Assembly: GCF_002775205.1 (NCBI RefSeq)
Contig: NC_036458.1
Span: forward strand, 365,983-429,982
Length of the DNA stretch: 64,000 nt
Reading direction: 5' to 3'
Source: Xiphophorus maculatus
Taxonomy: Eukaryota > Chordata > Actinopteri > Cyprinodontiformes > Poeciliidae
The notes beneath the pieces were generated by a model. That model worked only from the letters and a program-made list of their open reading frames with translations, was not told where the DNA came from and searched no databases. The translations under genes and the position numbers were made by a program. This document shows positions 9,758 to 35,897 of this stretch, in pieces. The stretch's first letter is position 1; every line of letters starts with the position of its first letter.

Positions 9758-11677
9758 ATGTGTGCAGCTAAAAACGTGGCCATCGGCATCGACCTGGGCA
9801 CCACCTACTCCTGCGTGGGGGTTTTCCAGCACGGAAAAGTGGAAATCATCGCCAACGACCAGGGCAACAGGACCACCCCCAGCTACGTGGCCTTCACTGA
9901 CACCGAGAGGCTGATCGGGGACGCGGCCAAGAACCAGGTGGCCCTGAACCCCAGCAACACGGTGTTTGACGCCAAGAGGCTGATCGGCAGAAAGTTTGAA
10001 GAGCCGGTGGTGCAGGCCGACATGAAGCACTGGCCCTTCGAGGTGCTTTCAGACGGAGGCAGGCCCAAAATTCAGGTGGAGTACAAAGGGGAGAACAAAG
10101 CCTTCTTCCCTGAGGAGATCTCCTCCATGGTCCTGGTGAAGATGAAGGAAATCGCCGAGGCCTACCTGGGCCACAAGGTGTCCAACGCCGTGGTCACGGT
10201 CCCCGCCTACTTCAACGACTCCCAGCGACAGGCCACCAAAGACGCAGGCGTCATTGCGGGACTCAACGTCTTGAGGATCATCAACGAGCCCACGGCGGCC
10301 GCCATCGCCTACGGTCTGGACAAAGGCAAGTCGGGAGAGAGAAACGTCCTGATCTTTGACCTGGGCGGAGGCACCTTCGACGTGTCCGTCCTGACCATCG
10401 AGGACGGCATCTTTGAGGTGAAGGCCACGGCCGGAGACACTCACTTGGGAGGAGAGGACTTTGACAACCGCATGGTCAACCACTTTGTGGAGGAGTTCAA
10501 GAGGAAACACAAGAAGGACATCAGCCAGAACAAGAGAGCCTTGAGGAGGCTGCGCACAGCTTGCGAGAGGGCCAAGAGGACCCTGTCCTCCAGCTCCCAG
10601 GCCAGCATCGAGATCGACTCTCTGTTCGAGGGTGTGGACCTGTACACCTCCATCACCAGGGCTCGCTTTGAGGAGCTGTGCTCCGACCTGTTCAGGGGAA
10701 CCTTGGAGCCTGTGGAGAAGGCTTTGAGGGACGCCAAGATGGACAAGGGCCAGATCCATGACGCGGTCCTGGTGGGAGGCTCCACCCGAATCCCCAAGAT
10801 CCAGAAGCTGCTGCAGGACTTCTTCAACGGCCGGGAGCTGAACAAGAGCATCAACCCGGACGAGGCGGTGGCTTACGGCGCCGCCGTCCAGGCCGCCATC
10901 CTGACGGGAGACACGTCGGGGAACGTCCAGGACCTGCTGCTGCTGGACGTGGCTCCTCTGTCCCTGGGGATCGAGACGGCCGGAGGAGTGATGACTGCCC
11001 TGATCAAACGCAACACCACCGTCCCCACCAAGCAGACCCAGGTGTTCAGCACCTACTCCGACAACCAGCCCGGGGTCCTGATCCAGGTCTACGAAGGGGA
11101 GAGAGCCATGACCAAGGACAACAACCTGCTGGGCAGGTTTGAGCTGACGGGAATCCCGCCCGCTCCACGAGGGGTCCCGCAGATCGAGGTCACCTTTGAC
11201 GTGGACGCCAACGGCATCCTGAACGTGTCCGCGGTGGACAAAAGCACCGGCAAAGAGAACAAGATCACCATCGCCAACGACAAGGGCCGACTGAGCAAAG
11301 ACGAGATCGAGAGGATGGTGCAGGACGCCGAGAAGTACAAAGCCGAGGACGAGCTGCAGAGGGACAAGATAGCTGCCAAGAACTCCCTGGAGTCCTACGC
11401 TTTCACCGTGAAGAGCAGCGTGGAGGACGAGAGCTTGAAGGGCAAGATCAGCCAGGAGGACAAGAAGAAGGTGGTGGACAAGTGCCAGGAGACCATCAGC
11501 TGGCTGGAGAACAACCAGCTGGCTGAGAAAGACGAGTACCAACACCAGCAGAAAGAGCTGGAGAAGGTGTGCAACCCCATCATCAGCAACTTGTACCAGG
11601 GAGGGAGGCCCACTGGGAGCTGCAGAGAGCAGGCAGGAGCCCACAGCCAGGGGCCCACTGTGGAGGAGGTGGACTGA
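9758..11677 (+). CDS. hsp70: Cytosolic heat-shock protein 70 (stress-inducible type)
   Basis: A 639-aa ATP-dependent chaperone encoded by a single uninterrupted frame. The ATPase domain (about residues 1-385) begins with [14 protein letters not shown] and contains the [12 protein letters not shown] phosphate-binding signature and [13 protein letters not shown]. The substrate-binding domain and helical lid follow, and the protein ends in GPTVEEVD, the EEVD tail that binds TPR co-chaperones in the cytosol. Length and sequence are normal for HSPA1/HSP70. The absence of coding introns together with strong HSEs fits rapid heat induction. Codon use is strongly GC3-rich compared with the surrounding AT-rich DNA, which also opens a long antisense frame. 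hsp70 is not part of the human taok2-maz neighbourhood that follows it. Confidence 0.97.
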   Translation: MCAAKNVAIGIDLGTTYSCVGVFQHGKVEIIANDQGNRTTPSYVAFTDTERLIGDAAKNQVALNPSNTVFDAKRLIGRKFEEPVVQADMKHWPFEVLSDGGRPKIQVEYKGENKAFFPEEISSMVLVKMKEIAEAYLGHKVSNAVVTVPAYFNDSQRQATKDAGVIAGLNVLRIINEPTAAAIAYGLDKGKSGERNVLIFDLGGGTFDVSVLTIEDGIFEVKATAGDTHLGGEDFDNRMVNHFVEEFKRKHKKDISQNKRALRRLRTACERAKRTLSSSSQASIEIDSLFEGVDLYTSITRARFEELCSDLFRGTLEPVEKALRDAKMDKGQIHDAVLVGGSTRIPKIQKLLQDFFNGRELNKSINPDEAVAYGAAVQAAILTGDTSGNVQDLLLLDVAPLSLGIETAGGVMTALIKRNTTVPTKQTQVFSTYSDNQPGVLIQVYEGERAMTKDNNLLGRFELTGIPPAPRGVPQIEVTFDVDANGILNVSAVDKSTGKENKITIANDKGRLSKDEIERMVQDAEKYKAEDELQRDKIAAKNSLESYAFTVKSSVEDESLKGKISQEDKKKVVDKCQETISWLENNQLAEKDEYQHQQKELEKVCNPIISNLYQGGRPTGSCREQAGAHSQGPTVEEVD

Positions 11678-11785
11678 AGGACCACTGGTGATTTAATATT
11701 GTAAAAGTCAAAACTGTTTACCTTGTTCTGTTCATGAGACTTGAATATATTTTTGCTCTTTGCTTTATTTATATTGCTTTATATT

Positions 11786-11791
11786 AATAAA
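11786..11791 (+). terminator. Poly(A) signal of hsp70
   Basis: AATAAA 109 nt after the stop codon, within a T-rich 3'UTR. Confidence 0.75.
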
Positions 11792-11819
11792 TGTGATTGA
11801 ATTTCATCTGTCTGGTTTC

Positions 11820-12499
11820 TTTGCTTCCAGAAGTTAACGTTTTCTAAGTTAGTTAGTTTAGATTGATCTCCAGGTTTCACTGGAGCGGTTCAGAGGGTGA
11901 AGCAGCCGGATGGGGATCAGTGGAGACCGAGGGGAAGAGCCGTTGGTTCCCCGGAGGAGCTGACCCCCGGCCGGGCAGAGGGAAGTCTCCCTGGTTAGGC
12001 TGCTGCCCTGCGACCCGCACTGGCTGTGGGGTACAATGAGAACAATCCAGCAGTATCTAAAATCACCAGCAGGTGTCACTGTTTGTTTTCCAAAAGGAAC
12101 ATTTCTTTGTGAGATGCCTGTAATTTCAGGAGAGGACAGGCGGTTCTGTCTGTGGTTACATCAACCAGTCCACAGCAGCAGGGAGGATTCCTGATGAACA
12201 ATTCACCTGTGATTCCTGGTTCACCTGTCTAATATCCTGCTGTAGCACAAGATTCATGACCATCTGGTATAAAAAGGTTCATAGAAAAAAAAAGCTATGG
12301 ATCGTGGTGTAAATTAAACCTAATGTTTAGGGTTTAAACCCTAAACCCTAAACCTAGGGTTATTATAATCGACCCCAGATGTTCAGAGCTTCCGGGGCGG
12401 TCACACGCAGCTGCTCTGGAAATGCGTGATTTTCCACAGCTTGCCTCGCAGCATCACCATCTTCATCATCATCTTCATCTCTAAGTAGGTCGGTTTATT
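11820..12499. other. hsp70-taok2 spacer with short telomere-like palindrome
   Basis: No gene seen. Positions 12325-12360 hold TTTAGGGTTTAAACCC followed by CCCTAAACCCTAAACC, a heptamer repeat of CCCTAAA arranged head to head. Confidence 0.5.
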
Positions 12500-12995
12500 T
12501 TTGAAGCGGAAGTCTCACCGGAAGTGGAGCTGGTGCCGCTCGGACTCCCGCCCCTGCAGCCGTGCCATCTTGTGTTTAGCAGGAACAAAAAACGGGAGGA
12601 GGGACGGGTCCAGACGGAGGATGGGGTGCGGGTTCTAGGCCCAATCTAGGCCGGTTCGGTGGGTCAGTATGTCCGGACGGGAATCTTTGCAAGGAAACAT
12701 CAGCCACACCCCGCGGAGCAGCTGATGGTACCGTTAGCCTGCCAGCTAACGCGCTAAGCTATTAGCTCAGGAGCGGCGGAGACCGGAGCTGCGGAACGGA
12801 CCGTTAGAGACCCGCAGACCCTCCCAGAACCAGCGGCTGGACCGCAGCGACTCCCCAAAACCCAGAATAACTGGGACGGACATGAACCAGGAGTTCTGCT
12901 GAGGGGAAACCCGCGATATGAGGATCGAGACTGGCTGCTAGCTTTGCTGCTAACCGTTAGTTTTTCGGTCCAGAGAGGAACCTCAAGAAGCTGCG
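12500..12995 (+). promoter_or_regulatory. Probable taok2 promoter and non-coding first exon
   Basis: A CpG-rich stretch in otherwise AT-rich DNA. It includes GGAAGT/CCGGAAGT-type ETS sites near 12507-12525 and GCCATCTTG (YY1-like) near 12563-12573. It ends in AGCTGCG|GTGAGT, a good donor at 12995/12996. The first coding exon of taok2 starts at 15601 with a proper acceptor, so an upstream untranslated exon is required. This is the best candidate seen. Confidence 0.4.
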
Positions 12996-15600
12996 GTGAG
13001 TTCGGCCACGTCCGGGTCCGAATCTGGGCCCAATATGGTCCGGACCTGGGGGCCAGTAGCGTCAAAACATGGGGCCAACCTGGGGGCCAGTAAGGCCAGC
13101 AGGGTCTCCAGTACAGAAGGTTTCTCAGCAGCCTAAATCTAATTTCAGGTTAGCCAAATGTTTCCGAACCACTGAACTTCGGTTCCTTCAGTTAAATCTG
13201 GTTTATCTGTCAGACTAGGCTAATAAAGATTAGTTGCATTTTCAAATATATTTTTTATGATCCTCTGAATAAAAGCAGTTAATCAGAGTGTCAGATGTTA
13301 AAAGCTTACTGTTCCCAAAAACATGTCCTGTTCATATCAATAAATTATTATTGATTTTATATTATTAGTCCCTGAAGCTCACAGGAACAGATTACTGAGC
13401 CAAGTGGAAATATTATGGCCATAAACATGGAAGCTCAGGTTGTTTTTATGTAGAGTTTTATTTCTTTCGTCTTCAGTGAGTCAGAGCAGCTTCACCAAAC
13501 AGTGCTGCGCTGTTGTTGCTGACCCGGTTCTGCAGGTTTAGCATTTATGTTTTATTATTATTATTCAGATGCTTAGTGCTGTTTTAACCCTTCCTGACCT
13601 TTCCTCGTCGCTGTAGATGTCTTTAAACTAGATGTTGCTGGCTCTCTTAGCATATGATTAACACTGTTGGTGGGCAACATTTACTGGTTGCCTGGCGTTT
13701 TTCCTTTCCCATTCCTTATAATTTGTAGTTTTTAAAAGGCAGTGTAATAATTTTCTGCGATCAGCTCAGATGTTGCTTTCCATAAGTCATCTTCAGCTGC
13801 AAACAAAACCAAGCTTTCCCAGCCATTAGCAACAAAAGGGTTTATTTTCGGAGACGGCGGGATGCGCTCCAGTTCTTTACATCACTTTTTACTCTCAGCC
13901 TGTTGTCTGCAAGTGAAGACAAAAGCAAGTTAAGTTTTCAGAAATGTGATAACAACTGAGCTTCAAACCGGCTGTGATCCGATATGTCAAAGGAGAGCAA
14001 AACCAAGATGGGAGACTCCAGCCCTGCTGTTTAGAGTTCATTGCTGCTGGTTGCCGGTTGCTGCGTTGTCTCTGTCTCCAGTGATGTTCCAGCTCTTGCT
14101 TTGGATCCGTCCTCTGTCTGTGAGCCAAACTCTTTTATACTTGTAGAGATGATGAATCTCTATTGTTAGCTTAGCGATCATTCTCAGCAGGCGGCTCAGA
14201 TCCAGACATGTGACTGGCTGGAGCTGCTTCCTCTTTGGGATTTCCTGCGGCGGTGGCGGCCCAGGCAGGAAGTGAAGGAGACGATGTTCTCCAGGATGTG
14301 AAGGGTTAACATGGCTGCTGTCAGAGCCGCAGCTCGCTGGTCCCCATCATCGTTACTGGAACCAGGTCTTCAGTTGAACTGGAGGCTGCAGAGCTTTAAA
14401 ACACTAAAGTCGACGTTGAAACAATGGATGCAGTCTACCTGCGCCTCTTACCTGATCAACGCTCCTATTGGCTGACAGGCTGGAGCTCGGAGAGGAGGAG
14501 AGACCACGTTTAACCGGAAATAACAGGAAAATCCTTATTGTTCCATTCATAAAATCATTATCCATTCCAAACAGAAGTCACACGCTGTCGTCACTCAGAG
14601 CATCTTCAGCCACTGTGGGTCCAGTAGCAGTCAGTCTACCAGCGACTCTGAACAGTTCCTCTGACTGAAGACTGTTTCGGTATGTCGTCTCATGCTAACA
14701 ACTGAATATCAGCTAATCCACCTCCTTTACCTTTGCTGCTCCTGATTAATCTTTGTCTGGTTGTGCATTAGAGCGACGTTGGAGTAGGGGAAGAGAATTT
14801 CCTCTGGGGCGTAGGGTCAAAGTTCAGGGATTATTTGAGCCTCTGAGATGCTAGTCAGCTCATCTCAGTTGTAAAGACAATACCTTGTTGCCATGGCTAC
14901 GCATCAAATTTATCAGAAAGTTAAACGGAGCGCAGCTGTCTCCCAGCAGCGCTCTGTTTATGGCACTAAAGATGGCCGCCGTCTCTGGATGGATTTCAGT
15001 CAAGATGCTGATTAACAGGAAGCCCAGCTACAGCAACGGCCGTTTGTGGAGCATTGACTGCAGCTTCTGGCCCGGTTCTGACCAGGTTCTGTTGGCTGCA
15101 GCTTCTGACCCAAGTCATAACGGGTACCAGGACTGGTGGGTTGGAATGTGATGCGTTCACTGACTCAGGCTGCTTTCAGTTCATAATCATTTTCAGCCAT
15201 TGTTTATTTTTACCGTCTGCCTTCTTCTTCTACTGAAGTCTGACGCATGTCTCACGTTGATGATGTAACAATCAGGTAAGTGCGACTCTGAGTCTTTCAG
15301 GTTTTCCAGGGAGCGGTGGGAGCGAAGCCACTCGTCCGGGATCAACCGTTTCCGTCCTTGTTACCATGGAAACCTGGTCTTTATCTCTGCAGGAACTGAT
15401 TTATGTTCAGGATGAAAACCCGGTTCCACGTCCAGTCCGGACCCGGGTTCTGATCAGACCTGCTTCAGTTCCTCCAGATTTTCCAACCAAGCAGAAAAAG
15501 TTTGGGTTCTGGAGACGAAGCAGGGACACCAACACCCGGCCGTCCCCGCATCGTCCCCACTGTCCTCTAACGTCCTGTGCCGTCCCCCTCCCCGTCCCCA
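12996..15600 (+). other. Presumed 5'UTR intron of taok2
   Basis: About 2.6 kb with no recognisable gene. It contains a duplicated GGGGGCCAGTA word near 13048-13092. The in-frame ATG at 15577 lies before the acceptor CCCCGTCCCCAG (ending 15600), so it is intronic and not the start. Confidence 0.4.
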
Positions 15601-15609
15601 GGTGCAGCC

Positions 15610-28696
<13,087 letters not shown>

Positions 28697-29870
28697 GACG
28701 TCCGCCCGTGGCCTTCCCAGGAGCCACCGGGCGGCGCCGCAGAGGGGCCACGAGGCACTCAGCAGCTCCTGGGAGTCAACTGCTGTCTCCAAGTGGTCCG
28801 AGGAAACGGCGCTCCAGGTCGCTCCACCAGGCGCTTCACGCCACAGAAACCCAGGAGTCTTTAAGTCTCTGAGGAGCGTCCTGGAGCTGCAGCTCCTCCA
28901 GAGACAGCGGGCAGTTGGCCCTCAGGGACCGGAGATGAGAACCCGACGGTCCGGTCCAACTGAAGGCGATGTTCATCAGAACCTCAGGAGGCCCGGTCCT
29001 CAGACCGTCGATCCCTCGTGGCTCAGAAGCCGTGACGTCGTCAGGAACCCAGACGTTCCTGACGAGTCGTGTTGCTGAACCAGATATCTCCTCTCGGGTC
29101 CCATTGTTGGTTCCGACCCGCTGAGTTGCACAGAGACCGGGGCAGAGCTGATGTGGATGTGTGTAAATACGGGCGTCCAGCAGGGGGCAGCATTGATACG
29201 GCTGCTGTCCTCATCCAGGTTGACCCAAAACGATCGGGTTCAGAACCTGGGGTCGTCTGCAGGTTTCGTCCTTTCTGGTCCTCAGTCAGAACTTTTCTAG
29301 TGATCCGGTTGGATCCGGGAGGACCCAGATCAGTGAGCAACATTAATCCTCAGGATTAAATAACTTCAGCTGGATTATTGATGATGTAATTCCTGCTGGC
29401 TGCAGATCAGGGCTGTAAAAACACTAACAGGATCATCTGACTGAGGATCCAGCAAACTGGGAATCCTGCACACCTGTCCTCCAATCAGAGGACAGGTGTG
29501 TGTGTGTTTGGGGGGCGTGTGTGTGTGTGTGTGTGTACGCAGCACCGACGGCTCATCGAACAGGTCTGTCTGCCTCTGCAGGTCAGCCGCTGTACAGTGA
29601 ACACGATGCACACTACCTATTTATAGAGCTGACAGCAGGTGAGGCAGGAGTCCTGATGGGGGTGCTGTTCAACACTGATTGGCTTTATTATTGTTGTACA
29701 TAGAAGCACTAACTGTAAGACTGTAATAAGTAATAATTATTTTGTCACGTGATTTAAGCCAATTTGTACTAGAAGCAGGCAGACGCCATCCCATAATAAC
29801 TACTGCAGCAGTCGGAGTATTTATGTTAAGATGTCATTGCCTATTTTGACCACTAGGTGGGAAATAAATG
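28697..29870 (+). other. Probable taok2 3'UTR
   Basis: Sequence after the stop has no other coding signal. Candidate poly(A) signals are ATTAAA near 29355-29360 and AATAAA at 29863-29868. A (GT)n run lies at about 29496-29536. Confidence 0.45.
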
Positions 29871-29888
29871 CAATGTTACTGTGATAGA

Positions 29889-30084
29889 ACTATAAGAATT
29901 AAATATTTCCAGGACTACATTTCCCAGCATTCCCAGTGAGGTCTCAGGGCGGGGCTGTGACTTCTCCTCCAGTTGGTTTGGAGCCGGTATTGAAGCTGGA
30001 GGGTCCGCAGTGCAACAGACTTTAGATGAGTTCACTACATTCATGCCATGTTTTTATTCTTCCTTCCTGGTCTAGTCCAAGTTT
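29889..30084 (+). repeat. Dispersed repeat B, copy 1
   Basis: About 195 bp from ACTATAAGAATTAAATATTT to CTGGTCTAGTCCAAGTTT. It recurs in the same orientation at 32887-33080 with only a few substitutions and one small indel. Confidence 0.85.
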
Positions 30085-31830
30085 TTCGCTGGAGCACTGT
30101 AAAACACAGAGCCCAAAGAGATTAACGATCAAATAATCCTGTGGATGACTTGTGATCAGTATAGTCTGTAATTTGTCCATTTATTTTGGCTAAAATAATG
30201 ATTGTTGCCTTAAGATTAAATATTAATAATGTCAAAAATATTGGCAAATATTTGAATTAAACTGAATCTTTTTTTACATTTTGTTTATAAACTTTTAGCT
30301 TATTTTTCCTCCATCTGCTAAAATGATAAAAGTACTATGCTAAAAAACAATAATGAATAAAAACCATTAGAAAATTAGTTTCTAAAGTAATTAAAATAGA
30401 AATGGAGGCTGAAACAAAATATCACAATAAAATGTTTTAAACAAAAACATTTGCATAAAGCAAGATATTTATATTTAAAGAACTGAGAAAACTTTGATTT
30501 ACATCATAAAGAGTTAAATTAAAAATTCTAAAACTGTCTTTCGATCTTTTTTGTTGTTTTGAAGCAAATAAAATAATTTGATTTTGTTTTATATTTTCCA
30601 AATATGGCAATATCTCTGAAAATAGACAAAACATTGAGATGTGATTTTGATTTAAAGTAATTAAAACAAACATCACAATAATGAAAAACACATTAAGCCA
30701 TATACAATTTGATTAATACAACGTTTCCAATGTATTAACACCATGATTTATGTATTGAACATTTGTCTGGTCACAGTTCATCCACAGGATTATTTGTTTT
30801 CGCCTCCTGCCATTTTTGCCCCTTTGGGCCTCCGTAGCAGGAATCTGCTCCGTGTTTCCCACAGACACCTCATAGTCAGAGTTTTTTGCACAGAGCCGTC
30901 GCCGTCTCCACGTGTCATGTCTACCTCATTTGCACCGAGAGAATAAGAAAAATGTGGAGCGGATTCCAGAGGAAATGGTTCTTTCCTTTTCTTTGTTTTG
31001 GTGTTTGTGCAAATGTTGACTTGGCGATGGGTGAAAGGACAAACGGACACATTCCGTGTTGGACAGAAAGACACTGTTTGGATGTCAGGAGTCGGAATCT
31101 GCTGGCCTCCATGGATGAACTGGACTTTTTGTTTCAAACTGTGAGATTTCATTTTGCCAACTTTAGTTTAATGCGGATCCTGAGGCGGTGAAACGCTGCA
31201 GCTGCACCGCAAAACGAGTCAAACCAACTTCGAGCTGCATTTCAATCAGCCACATGTCTTTCTGTCTCACATCTGCTTTTAAATGCAGTTTTTATTTTCT
31301 CCACTGTTCTGATGAAGGCATCATTTAAACTAACATCTAGGTGTTTTACGTGAATCCACAATGAGAGGTTTCATTCACTTTAGTTGAAAACGGACATTTC
31401 TGAGTTCCCATTCACTCATTAAAATCATTCCAGCAGCATTTCTTCATAACCAGCTCATTCTGGAGATCCAGGGACAATCTCACATCCTAAAGTTGTTCAA
31501 TGTTGAGAGCCTGATGCTGACTTTGTGTTTGAATCCAGGTTTTGCGGTGCAGCTCCGTGAAAACCTCAGCACGGTTCCCTGCTGCTGTGATGATGGCGAC
31601 CAGCAGGAGGCGCTGTGAGGAGGACGATGTGTGAAATGGAGAATGAGCTGTACAAAACATAAAATACTTTTGGACAAATAAAAGACCAAAAACAGAAGCT
31701 GTTTTATTTTGAAATCTCTGTTAAGTCACTCGGTGGCGGGAAAAGTCACATTTAAAACAAAAGAAATGATCATGAGAGTAAAGCTGCAGGAGAGCTAAAG
31801 GTCTATTTCGGCTAGGCTTGGTCCTCCAAG
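30085..31830. other. taok2-cdipt spacer, no gene seen
   Basis: AT-rich DNA. A 101-aa plus frame at 30886-31191 and shorter frames lack homology I recognise, domain patterns or paired splice sites. Confidence 0.4.
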
Positions 31831-31831
31831 G

Positions 31832-32044
31832 CAGCGGTCCACAACCTTTTCAGTGGCTCGGACCGGTCAGCCCGCGGACCGGGGTGCGCGCAGCACTCCG
31901 ATGTTGTTTTGTTACTCATTCTGCTGCAAGTTGGCTCAATTTTGACTCGCAAGACTTAACCGGTAAAATCCGGTTTAGGATTTTCAAAATAAATGATCCG
32001 GAAGTAGTTTATTTCTTGCGCGGCCCGGTGGTTGGGGACCACTG
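31832..32044. mobile_element. hAT-type MITE, 213 bp
   Basis: Starts CAGCGGTCCACAACC and ends GGTTGGGGACCACTG. The flanks CTCCAAGG and CTCTAAGG are an 8-bp target duplication with one change. It is a longer relative of the element at 8527-8659, which shares the GGACCGGTC and GCGGCCCGG inner parts. Confidence 0.8.
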
Positions 32045-32886
32045 CTCTAAGGCTATCGCTAGCACTAGCTAAGTCGTGCGCGCGCTCTCTTGTTATGTGG
32101 CACGTTTGTGCAGACGTGTTATTAATGGTGTAATTTACACCAGGTGAGTCTTTCTCCCCCGAGAATGTGGACCGGTACCGGTACTGGACTGATTCTGAGC
32201 CTTCAAATGATTTTAACAGAAGTTGATGTAAAAATAATGTTTTTAGCCACTAAATGATTTTGCTCAGCAGCAAACAACATAGAGCAGCTCATCATGTAGC
32301 AGCTTGTAGCCTGACGGAAAAACATTTAGCTAACAATGTCAAACATTGACAAGTTTTAATTATTCTTATTAAACACGGATTGAAGCCAAAATAGCTCAGA
32401 AATATCCAGAGCCACCATGAGAATCAACTCATTTAAAGTTTAAACTCTAGCATAAATGTTTGGCTGCTGAACTGGACCGGTCCAGGTCGCTATCAAGCTA
32501 ATGTTCTGTTAGCAGCTTTACTAATCTTTACATTACATTAGCAAGACACATTAAAACCTTTATCTTGGCTTTTTTCTATTCTTCCAATTTCTTTTCTCCC
32601 TCCCTGAAGGATCAGTCCTTTTTAGAGACATTGTTTTGCTAACTTTACTCCGGACCTTTGGACCTTTGGACGTTCAGAAGCGCAGCTCGTTACCGGGAAG
32701 CTTGCGGTACCTACCGCGGCCACCAGGGGGCCCAAGAGCAATTTTTCTTTTCTTTTTAATCAATAAAATAATGATTTCTACATGCATTATAAAATATATA
32801 AATTATTCTAAAAACAAATCAGTTCATAGTGAAATTGTGTGTTTCTGATATTATAATGACATAGAAATTATTACAAATATATATAT

Positions 32887-33080
32887 ACTATAAGAATTAA
32901 ATATTTCCAGGACTACATTTCCCAGCATTCCCAGTGAGGTCTCAGGGCGGGGCTGTGACTTCTCCAGGTGGTTTGGAGCTGGTATTGAAGCTGGAGGGTC
33001 CGCAGTGCAACATACTTTAGATGAGTTCACTACATTCGTGCCATGTTTTTATTCTTCCTTCCTGGTCTAGTCCAAGTTTA
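32887..33080 (+). repeat. Dispersed repeat B, copy 2
   Basis: Direct-orientation copy of 29889-30084, immediately followed by a (TA)n microsatellite at about 33079-33101. Confidence 0.85.
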
Positions 33081-33101
33081 TATATATATATATATATATA
33101 A

Positions 33102-34128
33102 GCTCCACTGAGGGGGCCTTTTAGTGGCCCTGGGGCCCTAAGTGGCTGCTTAGCTTGCTTTTCCTTGGGCAGGCCCTGCATTTACACGGCCGCTTCCTGG
33201 TCATCTCTGTGCTCATTTATTCGGTTTTTCCTCTGTGACGTTTCCACGTTCTCTATGACCCGTTCTGTTCTCGGAGTTCTGACAGAAAGACAGAGACACG
33301 TTTCCTCAGGGGCCGCCCTGTGACAGAAGGGCCCCTTCTCTTCTCTGGTCTTCTGCTGTACTGGAGGCCGGGACTCTAGACTGAAACTGTCTTTGTTATG
33401 CAGCAGATGCTTGCTGGTGGTGGTCTGGATGGACCCAGTGAGATGTAGACTACATCCTGCTACACTAGCGATAGCCTTACAGGGCGAAGCCTATACTCAT
33501 AGAATCTGGGTTACAATATGTAACCAACAGTTTGTGCTCTAGTTATTATCATGATCCAGTCTGACCTCTGACCTTAACATTTTTAGAACCAAAACTATGG
33601 CGGCCATCTTTTCTGCATTGTGAAAATGAATCAAGTTTCCTCCTGACATTATGAACACATGAATATAAAGCAGAACACTGTGCTCAAAATAAAAGTTCAT
33701 TATTTCGTTAATTTTTGTAAATCCAATTTTTTAAATTTGATTTTAATCCTCAGAAAATGAAAGTTTGTCTTTAAAGCAGTGGTGTGTACAGTCGGTCCTC
33801 TGGATCCTGCTTGGTTTGGATCAAATGACTGCAGAACCTGCCGAACTTTGACCTGCTGAGGAGGAAGTTCCTGCCACCAGAGACTGAACCGGAACACGCC
33901 CCTGGATTAAGACTTTAGTCTTTAGGAAACTCAAGGTTCGGTTTCCTAAGATGAATCCGTCCCTGGATCAGAACCGCCCACGGAGCGACCTTTATTCTGA
34001 AAGCACGCACCGGATGTACCAGCTTCCGTCCTTCTAGTCGAACCGAACTGTCAGCAGCAGAGGTCTCACCGCAGAACCGACCCAGACACGCGGCAGGTTC
34101 GGATCAAGATCCGGGACCGAACTCCACG
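33102..34128. promoter_or_regulatory. cdipt upstream region, promoter not resolved
   Basis: No gene seen. The ~130 bp before the cdipt ATG are the only CpG-bearing part. No TATA box is visible. The 5'UTR start cannot be placed. Confidence 0.3.
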
Positions 34129-35897
34129 ATGACCCAGGAAAATATTTTCCTCTTTGTTCCGAATTTAATCGGTGAGTTTTTCCTCCATCAATTTAGTTTA
34201 TCGTTATCCATCATGGCGGCACCGCTCAGACCAGACTCAATTGAAAAAATGACAAATTTATAGAATCTGTGGTTCTGACCCGGTTCTCTTGCTGTAATGA
34301 CGTCTGGAGTTGAAGCTTAAAGAACAAAAAGAGTCAATAAAAATAATCGGACTTATTTTCATTCTGTTTTTAGTTGGTTGAAATAACATTTGAGATCTTA
34401 TGTTTTAAATATGAAGTCCCGGAAGTGGCTTTAAACTGTAACGAAATCTGAGTTTTAATAAGTTGTTATTGATCTGCTTACTCAGATCAGTAACAATCTG
34501 CGCAACACGCTCCCTTCCCGAACCACCAACACCAGAGTATTGGTGGTTCTGTACCACCTGACCCAAATACATGCTGGTTCTGATCAAACTGGTTCAACCG
34601 ATTCACGTGTTCTCCATTCTAACCATCTTTATTCTTCCATTGGGTTTTACGTGAAAGGAGCTAATTGGATCAGAACCGAAGAGGAAGAAACATGACTTAT
34701 GGATCTGTGCATTTCTTTTGTTAATAAAAAACTGAAAAGTGTGGCTTGCAGTCATGACAGCCGTAAATGAACCTAGTTAAGGCTTCAGACTGTCTGATCA
34801 GAACCAGTCCAGATGTTGTGGGTCAGAGAGGTTCTGGTTCTGACCCAGAGGTGTCTGCAGGTTACGCCCGCGTGGTTCTGGCGCTGCTGTCCTTCTACCT
34901 GATGCCCAGCAGTCCGTGGCCGGCCGTCTTCTGCTACCTGCTGAGCGCGCTGCTGGACGCCTTCGACGGCCACGCCGCGCGGGCGCTGGACCAGGGTACG
35001 CGCCGCCTCTGGGAACTCGCCCGCATTCCCTCGGTGACCTCTGACCTCTGGCTGGTTTGCTTCCAGCCACCAAGTTTGGCGCCATGATGGACATGCTGAC
35101 GGACCGCTGCGCCACCATGTGTCTGCTGGTCAACCTGGCGCTGCTCTACCCCGCCTACGCCTTCCTGTTCCAGCTCAGCATGAGCCTGGACATCGCCAGC
35201 CACTGGCTGCACCTGCACAGGTGAGTCCGCTGCCGCCGGACCGGACCCGGTTCCGGTTCTGCTGACTGCGGTCTCTTTCCTCCTCAGCTCCACGGTGAAA
35301 GGCTCAGGAAGCCACAAAACCATCGACCTCTCTGGGAACCCGATCCTCCGGCTCTACTACACCTCCAAGGTCAGAACCGGACCGGGCCGCTGCGGCTCAC
35401 ATGACTCATGGTTACAGTCAGTTTCAGCCGGTTCTGGTTCTGTTTCAGCCGGTTCTGTTCGTGATGTGCGCTGGGAACGAACTCTTCTTCTGCCTGCTCT
35501 ACATCCTGCATCACATCCAGAACCCGGCAGGTAGGCCCGCAGCATGACACCGCCACCTCCGAGTGTCCCCGTGTGTCCTTGTCCGGATTATTGATCTGAT
35601 TATTGATCTGGGTTCTGTAATCCCTCCATAACCTCGGTTCGTTTTCTTCCATTGGAGTTTTTCCTTCAGCAGAGTTAAAATTAAAGCGAGGGTTCTGGGT
35701 CAGACTCGGAACCGGACCGACCCACTTTAATCCTGCTGCTAATCCCTCCCCCCCTCTCTGCAGGTTGGCTCCGCCCCCTCCTCGCGCTCTGCGGCGCCAT
35801 CTCCCTCCTGAAGGCGGCCATCAGCGTCCTCCACCTGGTCACCGCCTCCCAGAACATGGCCGCCCTGGACGCCGCCGAGCGCGCCAAGAGGCTCTGA
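34129..35897 (+). CDS. cdipt: CDP-diacylglycerol-inositol 3-phosphatidyltransferase (PI synthase)
   Basis: Exons: 34129-34171, 34861-34995, 35067-35220, 35288-35369, 35449-35530, 35764-35897, together 209 aa (human 213). The enzyme joins CDP-diacylglycerol and myo-inositol to make phosphatidylinositol in the ER membrane. The full CDP-alcohol phosphotransferase motif is present: D47, D50-G51, A54-R55, G64, D68 and D72 in LLDAFDGHAARALDQ...FGAMMDMLTD. The N-terminus MTQENIFLFVPNLIGYAR and the tail NMAALDAAERAKRL match the vertebrate protein. Several hydrophobic segments fit a multi-pass membrane protein. Introns are short, 67 to about 690 nt. The gene lies between taok2 and maz as in human. Confidence 0.95.

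Noticed and set aside
10049-11644. 531-aa open frame antisense to hsp70
   Set aside because: Long antisense frames are a known by-product of the GC3-rich codon use of hsp70. The translation is repetitive LVL/QHG-like sequence with no domain, and the sense frame is certain.
15577-15609. Upstream in-frame ATG giving 11 more residues to TAOK2
   Set aside because: It lies before the acceptor CCCCGTCCCCAG ending at 15600. The downstream start matches the family N-terminus.
30886-31191. 101-aa plus frame
   Set aside because: No recognised homology, no splice sites, similar-sized chance frame on the other strand.
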